Shown: positions 22,503 through 30,051 of the stretch, piece by piece
How the letters are laid out: every line of letters starts with the position of its first letter
Position numbering within the stretch: position 1 is the stretch's first letter
DNA from: JACKFB01 sp041389525
GTDB lineage: Bacteria; Myxococcota_A; UBA9042; PHBI01; JACKFB01
DNA: 33,318 nucleotides
Direction: 5' to 3'
Assembly (NCBI GenBank): GCA_041389525.1
Contig: JAWKRR010000071.1
Location: 1 to 33,318 of the forward strand
The notes under the pieces: generated by a model
What the model was told of the DNA's origin: nothing
What the model saw: the letters and a program-made list of their open reading frames with translations, nothing else
Database searches by the model: none
Translations under genes and position numbers: made by a program

Positions 22503-23977
22503 CGCCGGCCCATTCTCAGCTTGTCTTTCGCCCGATCCCGCAGCGCGGCCGCGCGGTCCAGCGCGCCGAAGATCGGGTCGCCGTACTTCCGCACCAGGGC
22601 GCCGAGCTTGTCGTCCTTGGCGTTCGCCGCCAGATCCACGTCGCCGCCGCCGGGCCCGTACATGGCCTCCATGACCTTGAGCACCTCCTTCTTCACAAGC
22701 CCGCGCATGGGGATCTTGGCCATCAGGCCGTAGACCGCGGCCTCGCCCTCGCTGGCGAGCTCGGGGTGCGCTTTGACGTGGGCGACGGCCTCGCGCAGGT
22801 CGTCGAGGTAGGTGTCGATGACCGGCAGGTTGTTGGCGTTGACCGAGCAGTGAACGCTGGCCGGCTTCTGCTGGCGATCCACCGCCCAGCCGCGCTCCTG
22901 CAGCCGGTCGGCGATGGCGTAGACGTCCACGGCCTTGTCGTCCGAGGTCCAGGTCACCACCGGCGAGTGGGGCAGGCCCATCACCCGCAGCCCGTCGATC
23001 TCTGCGATGCCCGCCCGCAGCCGCTCCGCGCCCTCCCACGCTTTGGCGGCCAGCGCGATGTAGCCGTCCTCGCCCACAGCCTGCATCGCCGCCCACGCCG
23101 CCGCGATGCAGCCGCCGGGCCGCGTGCCGGGAAGGCTGGGCGAGATGTAGATGCCGCCGCACCAGTTGGTGGCGACGAAGAACTGGTGCCGCAGGGTGTT
23201 CATGTCGCGGTAGATCAGCACCGACGCGCCCTTGGCCGCGTAGCCGTACTTGTGCATGTCGGCCGAGACCGACGTCACGCCCGGCACGCGGAAATCCCAC
23301 GCCGGCATCGCGACGCCCAGGCGCTCGAGCCAGGGCAGGATGAAGCCGCCGAAGCAGGCGTCGACGTGGAAGGGCAGGTCGTGGCTGGTCGCCAGGGCGC
23401 CAAGCTCCTCGATGGGATCGACCGTCCCGTGCGGGTACTGAGGCGCCGACGCCGCGATGAAGATGGTGTTGCGGTTGATGAGCCGCTCCATCGCGCGCAC
23501 ATCCACCTGCCCGTCGGCGTCGACTTTGGCCCGCCGCATCCGCACGCCGAAGTAGTGGGCGGCCTTGTCGAAGGCCACGTGGATGGTCTCCGGCACCACC
23601 ATGTTGGGCCGACGGATCCACGGCTTCTTGGCCCGCGCCAGGTCGCGATAGGTCTTCACCGCCAACAAGAGCGACTCGGTGCCGCCCAGGGTCATCGTCC
23701 CCACGGCGTCGGGCGGCCCGTGCAGCATCGACGCGGTCATCTGCACCACGTCGGTCTCCATCTTCTTGAGGCTCTTGAACGCGATGGGGTTCAGCGCGTT
23801 GCCAGCCATGAAGAGGTTGTGGGCCTTCTCGAGGAAGGCGTGGTGGGCGTCGCTGACGTAGTAGACCATCGACCAGGTGCGGCCGCCGGCGTAGTCCGCG
23901 TCGCCTTCGCGGAAGCCGGCCATGGTCTCGAGCAGCTCGTCGTGGGCGCGGCCCTTTGCGGGGATGGTCAAACGCAC
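22499..23977 (-). CDS. PLP-dependent decarboxylase/lyase, sphingosine-1-phosphate lyase-like
   Basis: 492 residues from a GTG at 23977 with GGAGG eight bases upstream; the frame opens to 24040 without a site. Group II decarboxylase fold: GGTES (98-102) for phosphate contact, HVDACFGG with Asp206, and the PLP-binding Lys243 in SADMHKYGYAAKG. The N-terminal segment SMVYYVSDAHHAFLEKAHNLFMAGNALNP and the region around Lys243 resemble sphingosine-1-phosphate lyases more than glutamate decarboxylases. Lyases of this branch split phosphorylated sphingoid bases to a fatty aldehyde and phosphoethanolamine; some relatives are amino-acid decarboxylases. No hydrophobic anchor as in the eukaryotic enzyme. 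Coupled by a 4-bp overlap to the M81-type gene. Confidence 0.88.
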   Translation of the reverse strand: MRLTIPAKGRAHDELLETMAGFREGDADYAGGRTWSMVYYVSDAHHAFLEKAHNLFMAGNALNPIAFKSLKKMETDVVQMTASMLHGPPDAVGTMTLGGTESLLLAVKTYRDLARAKKPWIRRPNMVVPETIHVAFDKAAHYFGVRMRRAKVDADGQVDVRAMERLINRNTIFIAASAPQYPHGTVDPIEELGALATSHDLPFHVDACFGGFILPWLERLGVAMPAWDFRVPGVTSVSADMHKYGYAAKGASVLIYRDMNTLRHQFFVATNWCGGIYISPSLPGTRPGGCIAAAWAAMQAVGEDGYIALAAKAWEGAERLRAGIAEIDGLRVMGLPHSPVVTWTSDDKAVDVYAIADRLQERGWAVDRQQKPASVHCSVNANNLPVIDTYLDDLREAVAHVKAHPELASEGEAAVYGLMAKIPMRGLVKKEVLKVMEAMYGPGGGDVDLAANAKDDKLGALVRKYGDPIFGALDRAAALRDRAKDKLRMGRR

Positions 23978-24063
23978 GGCGGCTCCCTCCGGGTCATGGG
24001 GCAACGGCGCCAGGATGTTCCCCGCGAGGGCCGTGAGCAAGGACCAGATCGCGCCGACCCAAA

Positions 24064-27000
24064 TCAGGGCGCGACGTAGGTGAACTCGAAGGCGTAGCTG
24101 GCCTCGACGCGGCCGGATTGGGGCGCGTGCCAGCGCCGCGCGTCGAGCAGGACCGGGGCTGAGGGGGCGGTGCGCCAGGTGCCGCTGGGGGGCTGGGAGA
24201 CCGCGTCGCCGGTCGGCAGGAAGAAGAGCGGGCGATGCAGGCAGCTATTGGCGACGCGGCCGGCGTTGAGGTCGTAGGAGGAGGTCCCGCACTCGTCGTT
24301 TTGGGCGTGGACGACGACGGTCGCCGCCGCGCCGGTGGTGGTCTCGTAGACCGGCACGCTCAGCGCGGTGGGGCCTGGGATGCCGTCGTCCCACCACACG
24401 CCCGCCGTGGGCCCGATGGCTGCGTCGCGCAGCACGAAGTAGATCGAGGCCTCCGGCGAGGTGGAGACGGCCTTCCCCGCGAAGATGCTGCCGAGATTCA
24501 CTGGGGTGACGGGCAGGATCTCGAGCTGGAGGTCGACGTGGACGCTGGCGAAGGGCGCGCCGTCGGCGAAGGCGGTCAGGGTCGCCGGTCCGTCGATCCG
24601 CCAGGTATCGACTGGCAGATCGGAGTTCTCAGCAAAGGGGATCCACAGCCGGATCGACTCGCTGAGGTCCGGGTTCGCCAGCCAGGGCGTGGCGTCGGTC
24701 AGGGGCACCGCGATCTCGAGCTGGCCTGCACGCACCACCCGCTGGCCGTGCAAGGTCAGGGTGGTCTTGGCGCCGCTCGCGCCGACGATGGGCAGGGTCA
24801 GGGCGCTGAAGGTGCCCGCCTCCGCGCAGAAGGTGGGGGCCGCGTCGTCGCCCAGGGCGAAGGTCAGCGGTGCGCCGGGCGAGCGCCAGGTGGCCTCGAC
24901 CCAGCGCTGGGCGCAGTTGAGGCCGGGCTCGCAGCGCGCGCTCAGGTGCAGCGCGCCGCCGGCCAGCGCGCCGCGGCCGACGCGCTGCACGGGCGCGGGC
25001 TGGGCGAGCGGCGCGGTGATGGCGCGGGTGTGCACGAGGGTGGCGGCGGCGGGATCGAGGGCCGGCCAGCCGGCGTCGGCGCGATAGAGGGCGACGGAGA
25101 CCGGCTCGCGCGCCGCGTCCAGGTTGACCGCGTAGTGGGCCATCTCTTCGTCGAGCAGCAGGCCGCGGGCGATCAGCGCGCGCTCGGAGCTGCCGTCGGC
25201 GTAGTCGATCTCCAAGAACCAGCGGGCACCCTGAAATGCCGCCGGCAGAAGGGCTGCGTCGGGGTCGGGCAGGGAGAACAGGTTGCCCGAGGGCGACGCG
25301 ACGGCGGGGTAGCTGCGGGAGGTCGCGTCGTCGGCGGTGAGCACGCCGATGACGGTCACCACCGGCACGTCCACGGCCGTCGGCAGCTGGGCGTTCGGCG
25401 GCAGGGCTGCCGGGGCGTAGGCCTGTGTGGATGCGTCCCAGCGATACACGCCGACGACGCCCCCGACCTCGGCCAGGGTGGGCGCCGCCTGGGCCCAGGC
25501 CTGTGCCACCGACGCGTGGTAGGCGGTGTACGGCGGGAAGCACGCGGTGGCTGTGGCCGCCTCGCCGCCGTTCATGGGGTCGCGCTTGCCGACCAGGGCG
25601 CCGGTCGCCTCGTCGACCACCGGCCCGGCGCCCTGGACCCGGTACCAGGTGCGCAGCCGCTGCCGGACGGTGTCGTAGCCCCACGGGTGGGTCGCCAGGT
25701 GGGTGCCGTCCAGCGGGTACTGCTCGGCGATTCCCCAGCCCGCCGCGGTCCCGGCGGTGAAGTGCTGAAGCGTCAGCGAGTGCCCAAGCTCGTGGATGAA
25801 GCCGTTGCCGCACTCCTCGGCCCACATGGCGGTCCAGCCCGTCCAGCCGGCGGCCCAGGGCGCGTCGTCGATGTCGTGGGTCAGCCCGTCGGTCCCCAAA
25901 TACCAGCCCATGGCGACCGAGGTGCCGAAGCTGTAGGGCGAGCTGTCGCCGTCGCTGGGCTTGGTGAGGGTGAGACCGCGGCCGGTGTTGGCCAGGCTCA
26001 TCCGCAGCGCGAACTGGTTCTTCAGGATGGACCAGTGGTCGGTCTCGGGCGGGACCACGGCCAGCCGCTCGGCCTCGGAGGCGACCAGGCGCGGCCCGGC
26101 GTCGGTCTGGACCACGACGGCGTCCAGGTGCCAGACCGAGGTGTCGACCCAGCGCAGCTCAGCGAAGGGCAGGGCGGCGAAGAACTCGCGGGCGATGCGC
26201 GGGGCGGGCTGGGTGCGGGTGTCGACCTCGCCGCCGGCCTCGCCCTCGCCGAAGAGCAGGATCTTCGACCGCGTCACGGTGAAACGATGAGGCGCGCCCA
26301 GGGCGTTCAGGGTGTGCTCGTGCACCTGCCGCACGCCGGCCTGAACCCGCGCCACGCGCAGGGTCACGCCGGCGCGCAGCCAGGACCAGGGCAGGTCCGC
26401 GCTCCAGGCGGCGTCGCTGTATGGAGCCAGGGGCACCGCGCTGAGGTCCGCCTCCAGCGGCGGCGAGAGGAGCTCGGGCGGGCTCATCTCGAGCACGCCG
26501 AGGTCTGCGCCGGTGGCGTCGGTGGCGCCGATCTGCACGACCGCGTCTGGGGAAACGGGGTCCTCGGGGGTGAACAGGGCGAGGGCGGCGCGCTCGGTGA
26601 CCAGCGGCGGCGCGATGCGAGCCTCCGGCACGTCGAGCACGTGGGTCTGCCCAAGCTGAAGCGCGCCCGGCCACGGGACCTCGGCGTCGGCGGGGAGCCA
26701 GGCGCTGGGCGCGCCGAGGGCGTCCTCGCAGGCCGAGAGGGGTACGGGCGGCGCGTCGGTCTCGACGTCGCTCGTGTCGGCGTCGCTGGCGTCGAGATCG
26801 GCCTCGCTGGCGTCGATCTCGGCCTCGCTGGCGTCGGCGTCGTGGAGGTCCGGTCCCGGCGTGGCGTCTGTCAGGACCTCCCCGTCGGCGGCAGCGTCGA
26901 GATCGCGGGGGAGGTCCAGGTCGTCGCCTGTGTCCGTGGGCCCCGTCGCGTCTGGCGCGGCTGCTGAGTCCGAGTCAGCGCCTGCGTCCGAGCTCGCGTC

Positions 27001-27096
27001 GGCCGCGCTCTCGGCGTCCGCGCAGGCTCCTGCGGCCGCGGTCACACCGAGAATCGCCAGCCCGAGGATCGTCGCTCGCCAGCTTGAACGCCTCAC
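24064..27096 (-). CDS. Large M66-like zinc metallopeptidase lipoprotein
   Basis: 1010 residues. A signal peptide ends at Cys25 (GAC lipobox, weak), followed by an Asp/Ala/Ser-rich linker (about 27-118) with 7-residue repeats. The zinc site is HELGHSLTLQH (His435, Glu436, His439, His445) after ECGNGFI, as in M66 (StcE-type) peptidases; position 442 is Thr where the family normally has Gly. Upstream sequence (DHWSILKNQFALRMSLANTG, SYSFGTSVAMGWYLG) and downstream YPLDGTHLATHPWGYD also suit M66. StcE cleaves mucin-type glycoproteins; substrate here unknown. The C-terminal ~350 residues are strand-rich. GTG start inside the stop of the S74 lipoprotein gene (GTGA, 27093-27096), suggesting coupled synthesis. 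Confidence 0.85.
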   Translation of the reverse strand: MRRSSWRATILGLAILGVTAAAGACADAESAADASSDAGADSDSAAAPDATGPTDTGDDLDLPRDLDAAADGEVLTDATPGPDLHDADASEAEIDASEADLDASDADTSDVETDAPPVPLSACEDALGAPSAWLPADAEVPWPGALQLGQTHVLDVPEARIAPPLVTERAALALFTPEDPVSPDAVVQIGATDATGADLGVLEMSPPELLSPPLEADLSAVPLAPYSDAAWSADLPWSWLRAGVTLRVARVQAGVRQVHEHTLNALGAPHRFTVTRSKILLFGEGEAGGEVDTRTQPAPRIAREFFAALPFAELRWVDTSVWHLDAVVVQTDAGPRLVASEAERLAVVPPETDHWSILKNQFALRMSLANTGRGLTLTKPSDGDSSPYSFGTSVAMGWYLGTDGLTHDIDDAPWAAGWTGWTAMWAEECGNGFIHELGHSLTLQHFTAGTAAGWGIAEQYPLDGTHLATHPWGYDTVRQRLRTWYRVQGAGPVVDEATGALVGKRDPMNGGEAATATACFPPYTAYHASVAQAWAQAAPTLAEVGGVVGVYRWDASTQAYAPAALPPNAQLPTAVDVPVVTVIGVLTADDATSRSYPAVASPSGNLFSLPDPDAALLPAAFQGARWFLEIDYADGSSERALIARGLLLDEEMAHYAVNLDAAREPVSVALYRADAGWPALDPAAATLVHTRAITAPLAQPAPVQRVGRGALAGGALHLSARCEPGLNCAQRWVEATWRSPGAPLTFALGDDAAPTFCAEAGTFSALTLPIVGASGAKTTLTLHGQRVVRAGQLEIAVPLTDATPWLANPDLSESIRLWIPFAENSDLPVDTWRIDGPATLTAFADGAPFASVHVDLQLEILPVTPVNLGSIFAGKAVSTSPEASIYFVLRDAAIGPTAGVWWDDGIPGPTALSVPVYETTTGAAATVVVHAQNDECGTSSYDLNAGRVANSCLHRPLFFLPTGDAVSQPPSGTWRTAPSAPVLLDARRWHAPQSGRVEASYAFEFTYVAP
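26777..26839. repeat. Three 21-bp tandem repeats in the metallopeptidase linker
   Basis: Units at 26777-26797, 26798-26818 and 26819-26839, each starting TCGGC and containing TCGCTGGCGTCG. They encode the heptad-like D-A-S-x-A-x-x repeat of the acidic lipoprotein linker and differ by only a few bases, so they are recent or homogenised. Confidence 0.85.
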
Positions 27097-27746
27097 TGCT
27101 CCAGCGCTCTCGGCGTCCGCGCGTCCCGAAGCTCCTCCCTCAGGGTCTGCACCTCGCGGCGCAGCGCCTCGATCTGCTCGGCCTGCGCTTGCAGGCTCGC
27201 CGCCGCCATCGTGGTGAAGCCGTAGAGGTCCACCATGCCCCGCTCGGCGTCGACGGCGGGGCTGGGGCTCACGTCCTCGATGATGAAGCCGAGGCGAGGC
27301 GGCCGCTCAACGGCGTCGCTCAGGTAGCGCCAGGTCGTCAGGGGCATCCGCCGCAGCGCGTCGTACAGGGCGTCGCGTTGAGCCTCGTCTAGCGGGGCGA
27401 TGTCGCGCTTGGTCGCGCGCCGGCTGATGGGGCAGCCGCCGGTCTGCGTCTGGGGGTCCTTGTCGGTGCACAAGAGCAGGCTGTTGCAGGCGTTGGCGGG
27501 GTCGCAGCTGGCGCCCGCGTCGGTGCATGTGGCGCCGGCCATCTCCGAGGTGCAGTCCGCCACGCCGGGGTGGTCGCTGTGGCCCATGCAGACGGGGTCG
27601 CCGCAGGTCAGGTACCACTGAAGTGCGCCGCTGGAGTCGGCCGAATCGCCGGAGTCGTTGGTGGTGTCGGAGCCGTCGTCCGCCGGGGGGCAGGCGGTCA
27701 GGGTCGCGGCGAACAGGGCGGCCAGGATGAGGCGTGTGCGGCGCAT
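27093..27746 (-). CDS. Lipoprotein with C-terminal S74 (intramolecular chaperone) domain
   Basis: 217 residues. LTAC lipobox (Cys19), short Asp/Ser linker, then a Cys-rich segment (about 48-105: TCGDPVCMGH, CTSEMAGATC, CDPANACN, LLCTD, GGCP). From about 107 the sequence matches an S74 peptidase/chaperone domain: ISRRATKRDIAPLD, LGFIIEDVSP, MVDLYGFTTMAAASLQ, and a terminal coiled coil (about 178-207). In S74 proteins a Ser/Lys pair five residues apart performs self-cleavage; here Ser108 and Lys113 keep that spacing. Cleavage before Ser108 would leave the Cys-rich part on the lipid anchor. A GAGGA lies four bases before the ATG. The M66-like gene follows by a 4-bp overlap. Confidence 0.85.
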   Translation of the reverse strand: MRRTRLILAALFAATLTACPPADDGSDTTNDSGDSADSSGALQWYLTCGDPVCMGHSDHPGVADCTSEMAGATCTDAGASCDPANACNSLLLCTDKDPQTQTGGCPISRRATKRDIAPLDEAQRDALYDALRRMPLTTWRYLSDAVERPPRLGFIIEDVSPSPAVDAERGMVDLYGFTTMAAASLQAQAEQIEALRREVQTLREELRDARTPRALEQ

Positions 27747-27778
27747 GATGTCCTCGCTTCGCGGGCGGGTTCATGGCC

Positions 27779-27807
27779 ACAATACGCCTGCCTGTGCCGC
27801 GAATCGA
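27779..27807 (-). promoter_or_regulatory. Candidate promoter for S74/M66 lipoprotein pair
   Basis: On the minus strand TCGATT (27802-27807, three of six) and TATTGT (27779-27784, four of six) lie 17 bases apart, with the start codon about 30 bases beyond. Weak -35, good -10. Confidence 0.3.
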
Positions 27808-27833
27808 GGTGCGGTCCGTCGCTCGAATCGAGG
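27801..27833. repeat. Direct repeat GAATCGAGG in divergent intergenic region
   Basis: GAATCGAGG occurs at 27801-27809 and 27825-27833, 24 bases start to start, between the S74 lipoprotein and thermonuclease genes. The first copy overlaps the candidate -35; the second forms most of the nuclease ribosome site. Could be an operator or coincidence. Confidence 0.45.
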
Positions 27834-27839
27834 AGCCCC

Positions 27840-28544
27840 ATGCGAAGATGCCCCGCCGCGACCGCGCCGCTGCTCGCGTGGGCGGTCCTCCTCGTCCCCG
27901 CCGCCGCGCTGGGCGCCCGTCCCGCGCCGGTGCCCGACGAGCCGCCCGCGGTCTTCGAGGGGCGCGTCGTCAAGGTGCTCGACGGCGACACCATCGACGT
28001 GCTGTGGCGCAAGACGCCGGTGCGGGTGCGCTTTCTGGGGATCGACACGCCGGAGAAGGCCCAGGCTTACGGCGCGAAGGCCCGCGACTTCGTGAAGCGC
28101 GCTACCCGCGGCGGCGTCGTGAAGGTCGTCGGGGCGGCCAACGATGGGCGGAAGCGGCGGCTGGCGGAGATCTTTTCCGCTGATGGCGCCTCGCTAAATC
28201 GACAGTTGGTCGCCCAGGGCCTCGCGTGGCACTACGCCAAATACTCCGACGACGCGACGCTGGCGGCGCTGGAGCGCGAGGCCCGGCGCAAGAAGCTCGG
28301 CCTGTGGGCGGACGCCGAGCCGGTCGCGCCGTGGGACTTCCGCGCCGCCAAGCGGGACGGGGCCAAGACCGAGACGGCCCCGCCACCCGCGGGCGCTGTG
28401 GTAGGCAACCGCGGCTCGCGCATCTACCACGCGCCCGGCTGCCCGGACCGCGAGAAGGTCTCGCCGCGAAATCGGGAGCTCTTCGCGACCGAATCCGAAG
28501 CCCAGGCCGCGGGCTTTCGGCGTGCTCGGAACTGCCCGCGCTGA
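27840..28544 (+). CDS. Secreted thermonuclease (SNase family)
   Basis: 234 residues from ATG 27840, preceded by GAGGAG and four C bases; the frame is open upstream but lacks a site. Signal peptide with probable cleavage after ALGA (about residue 26). The SNase core shows Asp50 in VLDGDT, Arg64, Asp69 and Glu72 in VRVRFLGIDTPE, which have exactly the relative spacing of Asp21, Arg35, Asp40 and Glu43 of staphylococcal nuclease, and a basic RKRRLAEIF for the last active-site Arg. The C-terminal tail (about 188-234) has YHAPGC (His197, Cys201) and Cys232, a small Cys/His unit often attached to bacterial SNases. It should cut DNA and RNA outside the cytoplasm using Ca2+. Converges on the propeller gene with a 7-bp gap. 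Confidence 0.92.
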   Translation: MRRCPAATAPLLAWAVLLVPAAALGARPAPVPDEPPAVFEGRVVKVLDGDTIDVLWRKTPVRVRFLGIDTPEKAQAYGAKARDFVKRATRGGVVKVVGAANDGRKRRLAEIFSADGASLNRQLVAQGLAWHYAKYSDDATLAALEREARRKKLGLWADAEPVAPWDFRAAKRDGAKTETAPPPAGAVVGNRGSRIYHAPGCPDREKVSPRNRELFATESEAQAAGFRRARNCPR

Positions 28545-28551
28545 ACCCGCC

Positions 28552-30027
28552 TCAGGGCGCGCCGATGCAGAGCAGCCCCGTGAGCGAGCGCAAGTACATC
28601 CGGTTCCCTGCGAAGAAGGGGCTGGCGCGGAAGGACTCGCCGAGGCGGTTGGACGCGACCAGCTTGGGGACGCGCCCGGGCTCGAAGATGAGCGTCAGCC
28701 CGTCGGTCCCGCTGACGTGGACGTGGCTTCCCACGAACGAGGGGCTCGGGAACACGGCGCTCTCGCCGAGATCGAGCTGCTGGGCGTGGGTGATGCGGCC
28801 GACCGCCGTGTCGATGACTCGGAAGACTCCGGATTTGCTGACGGTGTAGATGAGCCCGTCGCGCAGCAGGGGCTGGGCGAAGAGCTCGTCCATCCCGCGC
28901 ATCCGCTCTTCCCAGCCGGCCTCGATGAGCAGCTCGCCACCGGGCAGCGGCTTGACCCGGTAGTTCTGGATGCGGATGCCGGCGCCCGGGGGGCCGTCGT
29001 TTCCGACGAAATAGAGCTGGTTGCCGTCGGCGACGGGACCTACGAACCAGATGGTCGCGAGGCGCTTCGACACGACGCGGCCGTCGCGGACGCGGATGAT
29101 CTCGCCCTGGGGGCTGACCAGGAGCGCCTCGCCGCCGATACGCATGACCGCCGGGGTGCCGAAGCTGCGGTAGTCGCCGGCGACCCAGCGCTCCTCGCCG
29201 GTGGCGGGGTCCAGACCGCGGAGTTTGCCGTAGGGAACGACGAGCACGCCGTCGACGAGCAGCGGCGACGCGGCGTGTCCTGACTCGAAGCCGAGCATCC
29301 CGGAGGGCGGCGGCCCCAGCCACTTCTGCCACATGACCTCGCCGCTCGCCTTGTGCGCGGCGACCACGCCGTTCCCGAACAAGCACCAGACCGAGCGGCC
29401 GTCGGTGACCGGCGTGCTGGAGCTGTAGCCGACGATCTCGCGGTCGGCGGGGGTGCGGTAGACCGCGACGGCGTCGAGCTCGGCGCGCCAGAGCTGCACC
29501 TCGGCGCTCAGCTTGGCGGCGGCGGCGGCGGGTTCGGGGCCGGCGCCGCCGCGTCGGGCGGCACGTTTGAGGCGGCCCAGCTCGTCGCGCGCGGCGTTCA
29601 GATGGATCTGGAGGGCGTCGGCCGCGGCGAGGCGCGCGCGCAGGGCGGCGGCCTCCGTCGGAGGCAGGGCGTCGATGACGGCGTGGCTGCTTCGCCAAGC
29701 GACCTTCCCGTCCGTCGCGCGGGCCGCGATGAGGGTCGTCGGCTCGACCGCCGCGAAGACGTAGTCGCCGGCGACGACCGGGGATGCGTTGCTCCAGCCG
29801 GTCAGCGGGGTGCGCCACACGATGTTGTGGTCGTCGCTCCACTCCTTCGGTGGAGCGGCACTCGAGAAGTACCCGTCACCGTGGGCTCGCCAGCCAACCG
29901 CCTTCGCTGCCGCCGAATTTGGCAGGCACATGAACAGCGAGATCGACGCCACAAACAGGAACCGCTGAGCCCGGCGAGAACTCCGTATCGCCCGACGCCA
30001 TCGGGTGAAATCGCTCTTGTAGTTCAC
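28552..30027 (-). CDS. Exported PQQ-type beta-propeller protein
   Basis: 491 residues from a GTG at 30027. Basic N-terminus, then a signal peptide (RFLFVASISLFMCLPNSAAA, cleavage near residue 41). Propeller repeats of the PQQ-dehydrogenase/BamB type include ARATDGKVAWRSS, KASGEVMWQKWLG, DPATGEERWVAG and DTAVGRITHAQQL. A helical, Ala/Arg/Leu-rich insertion (about 122-190), probably a coiled coil, interrupts the second blade region. No heme-binding or PQQ-ligand motif is evident, so a scaffold or binding role is more likely than a dehydrogenase. The start is uncertain: the ribosome site is weak, and the frame continues upstream as antisense-like sequence. It diverges from the FGE-like gene with only 24 bp between starts. 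Confidence 0.8.
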   Translation of the reverse strand: MNYKSDFTRWRRAIRSSRRAQRFLFVASISLFMCLPNSAAAKAVGWRAHGDGYFSSAAPPKEWSDDHNIVWRTPLTGWSNASPVVAGDYVFAAVEPTTLIAARATDGKVAWRSSHAVIDALPPTEAAALRARLAAADALQIHLNAARDELGRLKRAARRGGAGPEPAAAAAKLSAEVQLWRAELDAVAVYRTPADREIVGYSSSTPVTDGRSVWCLFGNGVVAAHKASGEVMWQKWLGPPPSGMLGFESGHAASPLLVDGVLVVPYGKLRGLDPATGEERWVAGDYRSFGTPAVMRIGGEALLVSPQGEIIRVRDGRVVSKRLATIWFVGPVADGNQLYFVGNDGPPGAGIRIQNYRVKPLPGGELLIEAGWEERMRGMDELFAQPLLRDGLIYTVSKSGVFRVIDTAVGRITHAQQLDLGESAVFPSPSFVGSHVHVSGTDGLTLIFEPGRVPKLVASNRLGESFRASPFFAGNRMYLRSLTGLLCIGAP

Positions 30028-30051
30028 GCCCGGAGGCCTATCATCCGCCTC

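Noticed and set aside
18120..22733. A 1537-residue open frame on the plus strand
   Set aside because: It runs antisense through E2, E1 beta, E1 alpha, the MlrC-type gene and the start of the PLP-lyase gene, all with clear motifs. Such frames are expected at very high GC; the translation is low-complexity.
22503..23621. Apparent N-terminal fusion of about 370 residues on the MlrC-type protein
   Set aside because: The frame is merely open through the PLP-lyase gene in another phase. The ATGA overlap at 22499-22502 and the MlrC homology beginning at MKRIGYVRIAQESN set the real start.
24235..26967. A 910-residue plus-strand frame
   Set aside because: Antisense to the M66-like lipoprotein, which has a signal peptide and zinc motif; the antisense product is low-complexity.
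30028..30045. A six-codon minus-strand frame (MIGLRA) overlapping the propeller start by GTGA
   Set aside because: It mimics the leader-ORF arrangement, but is very short and its ribosome site (GAGG, three-base spacing) is poor; chance is the simpler explanation.
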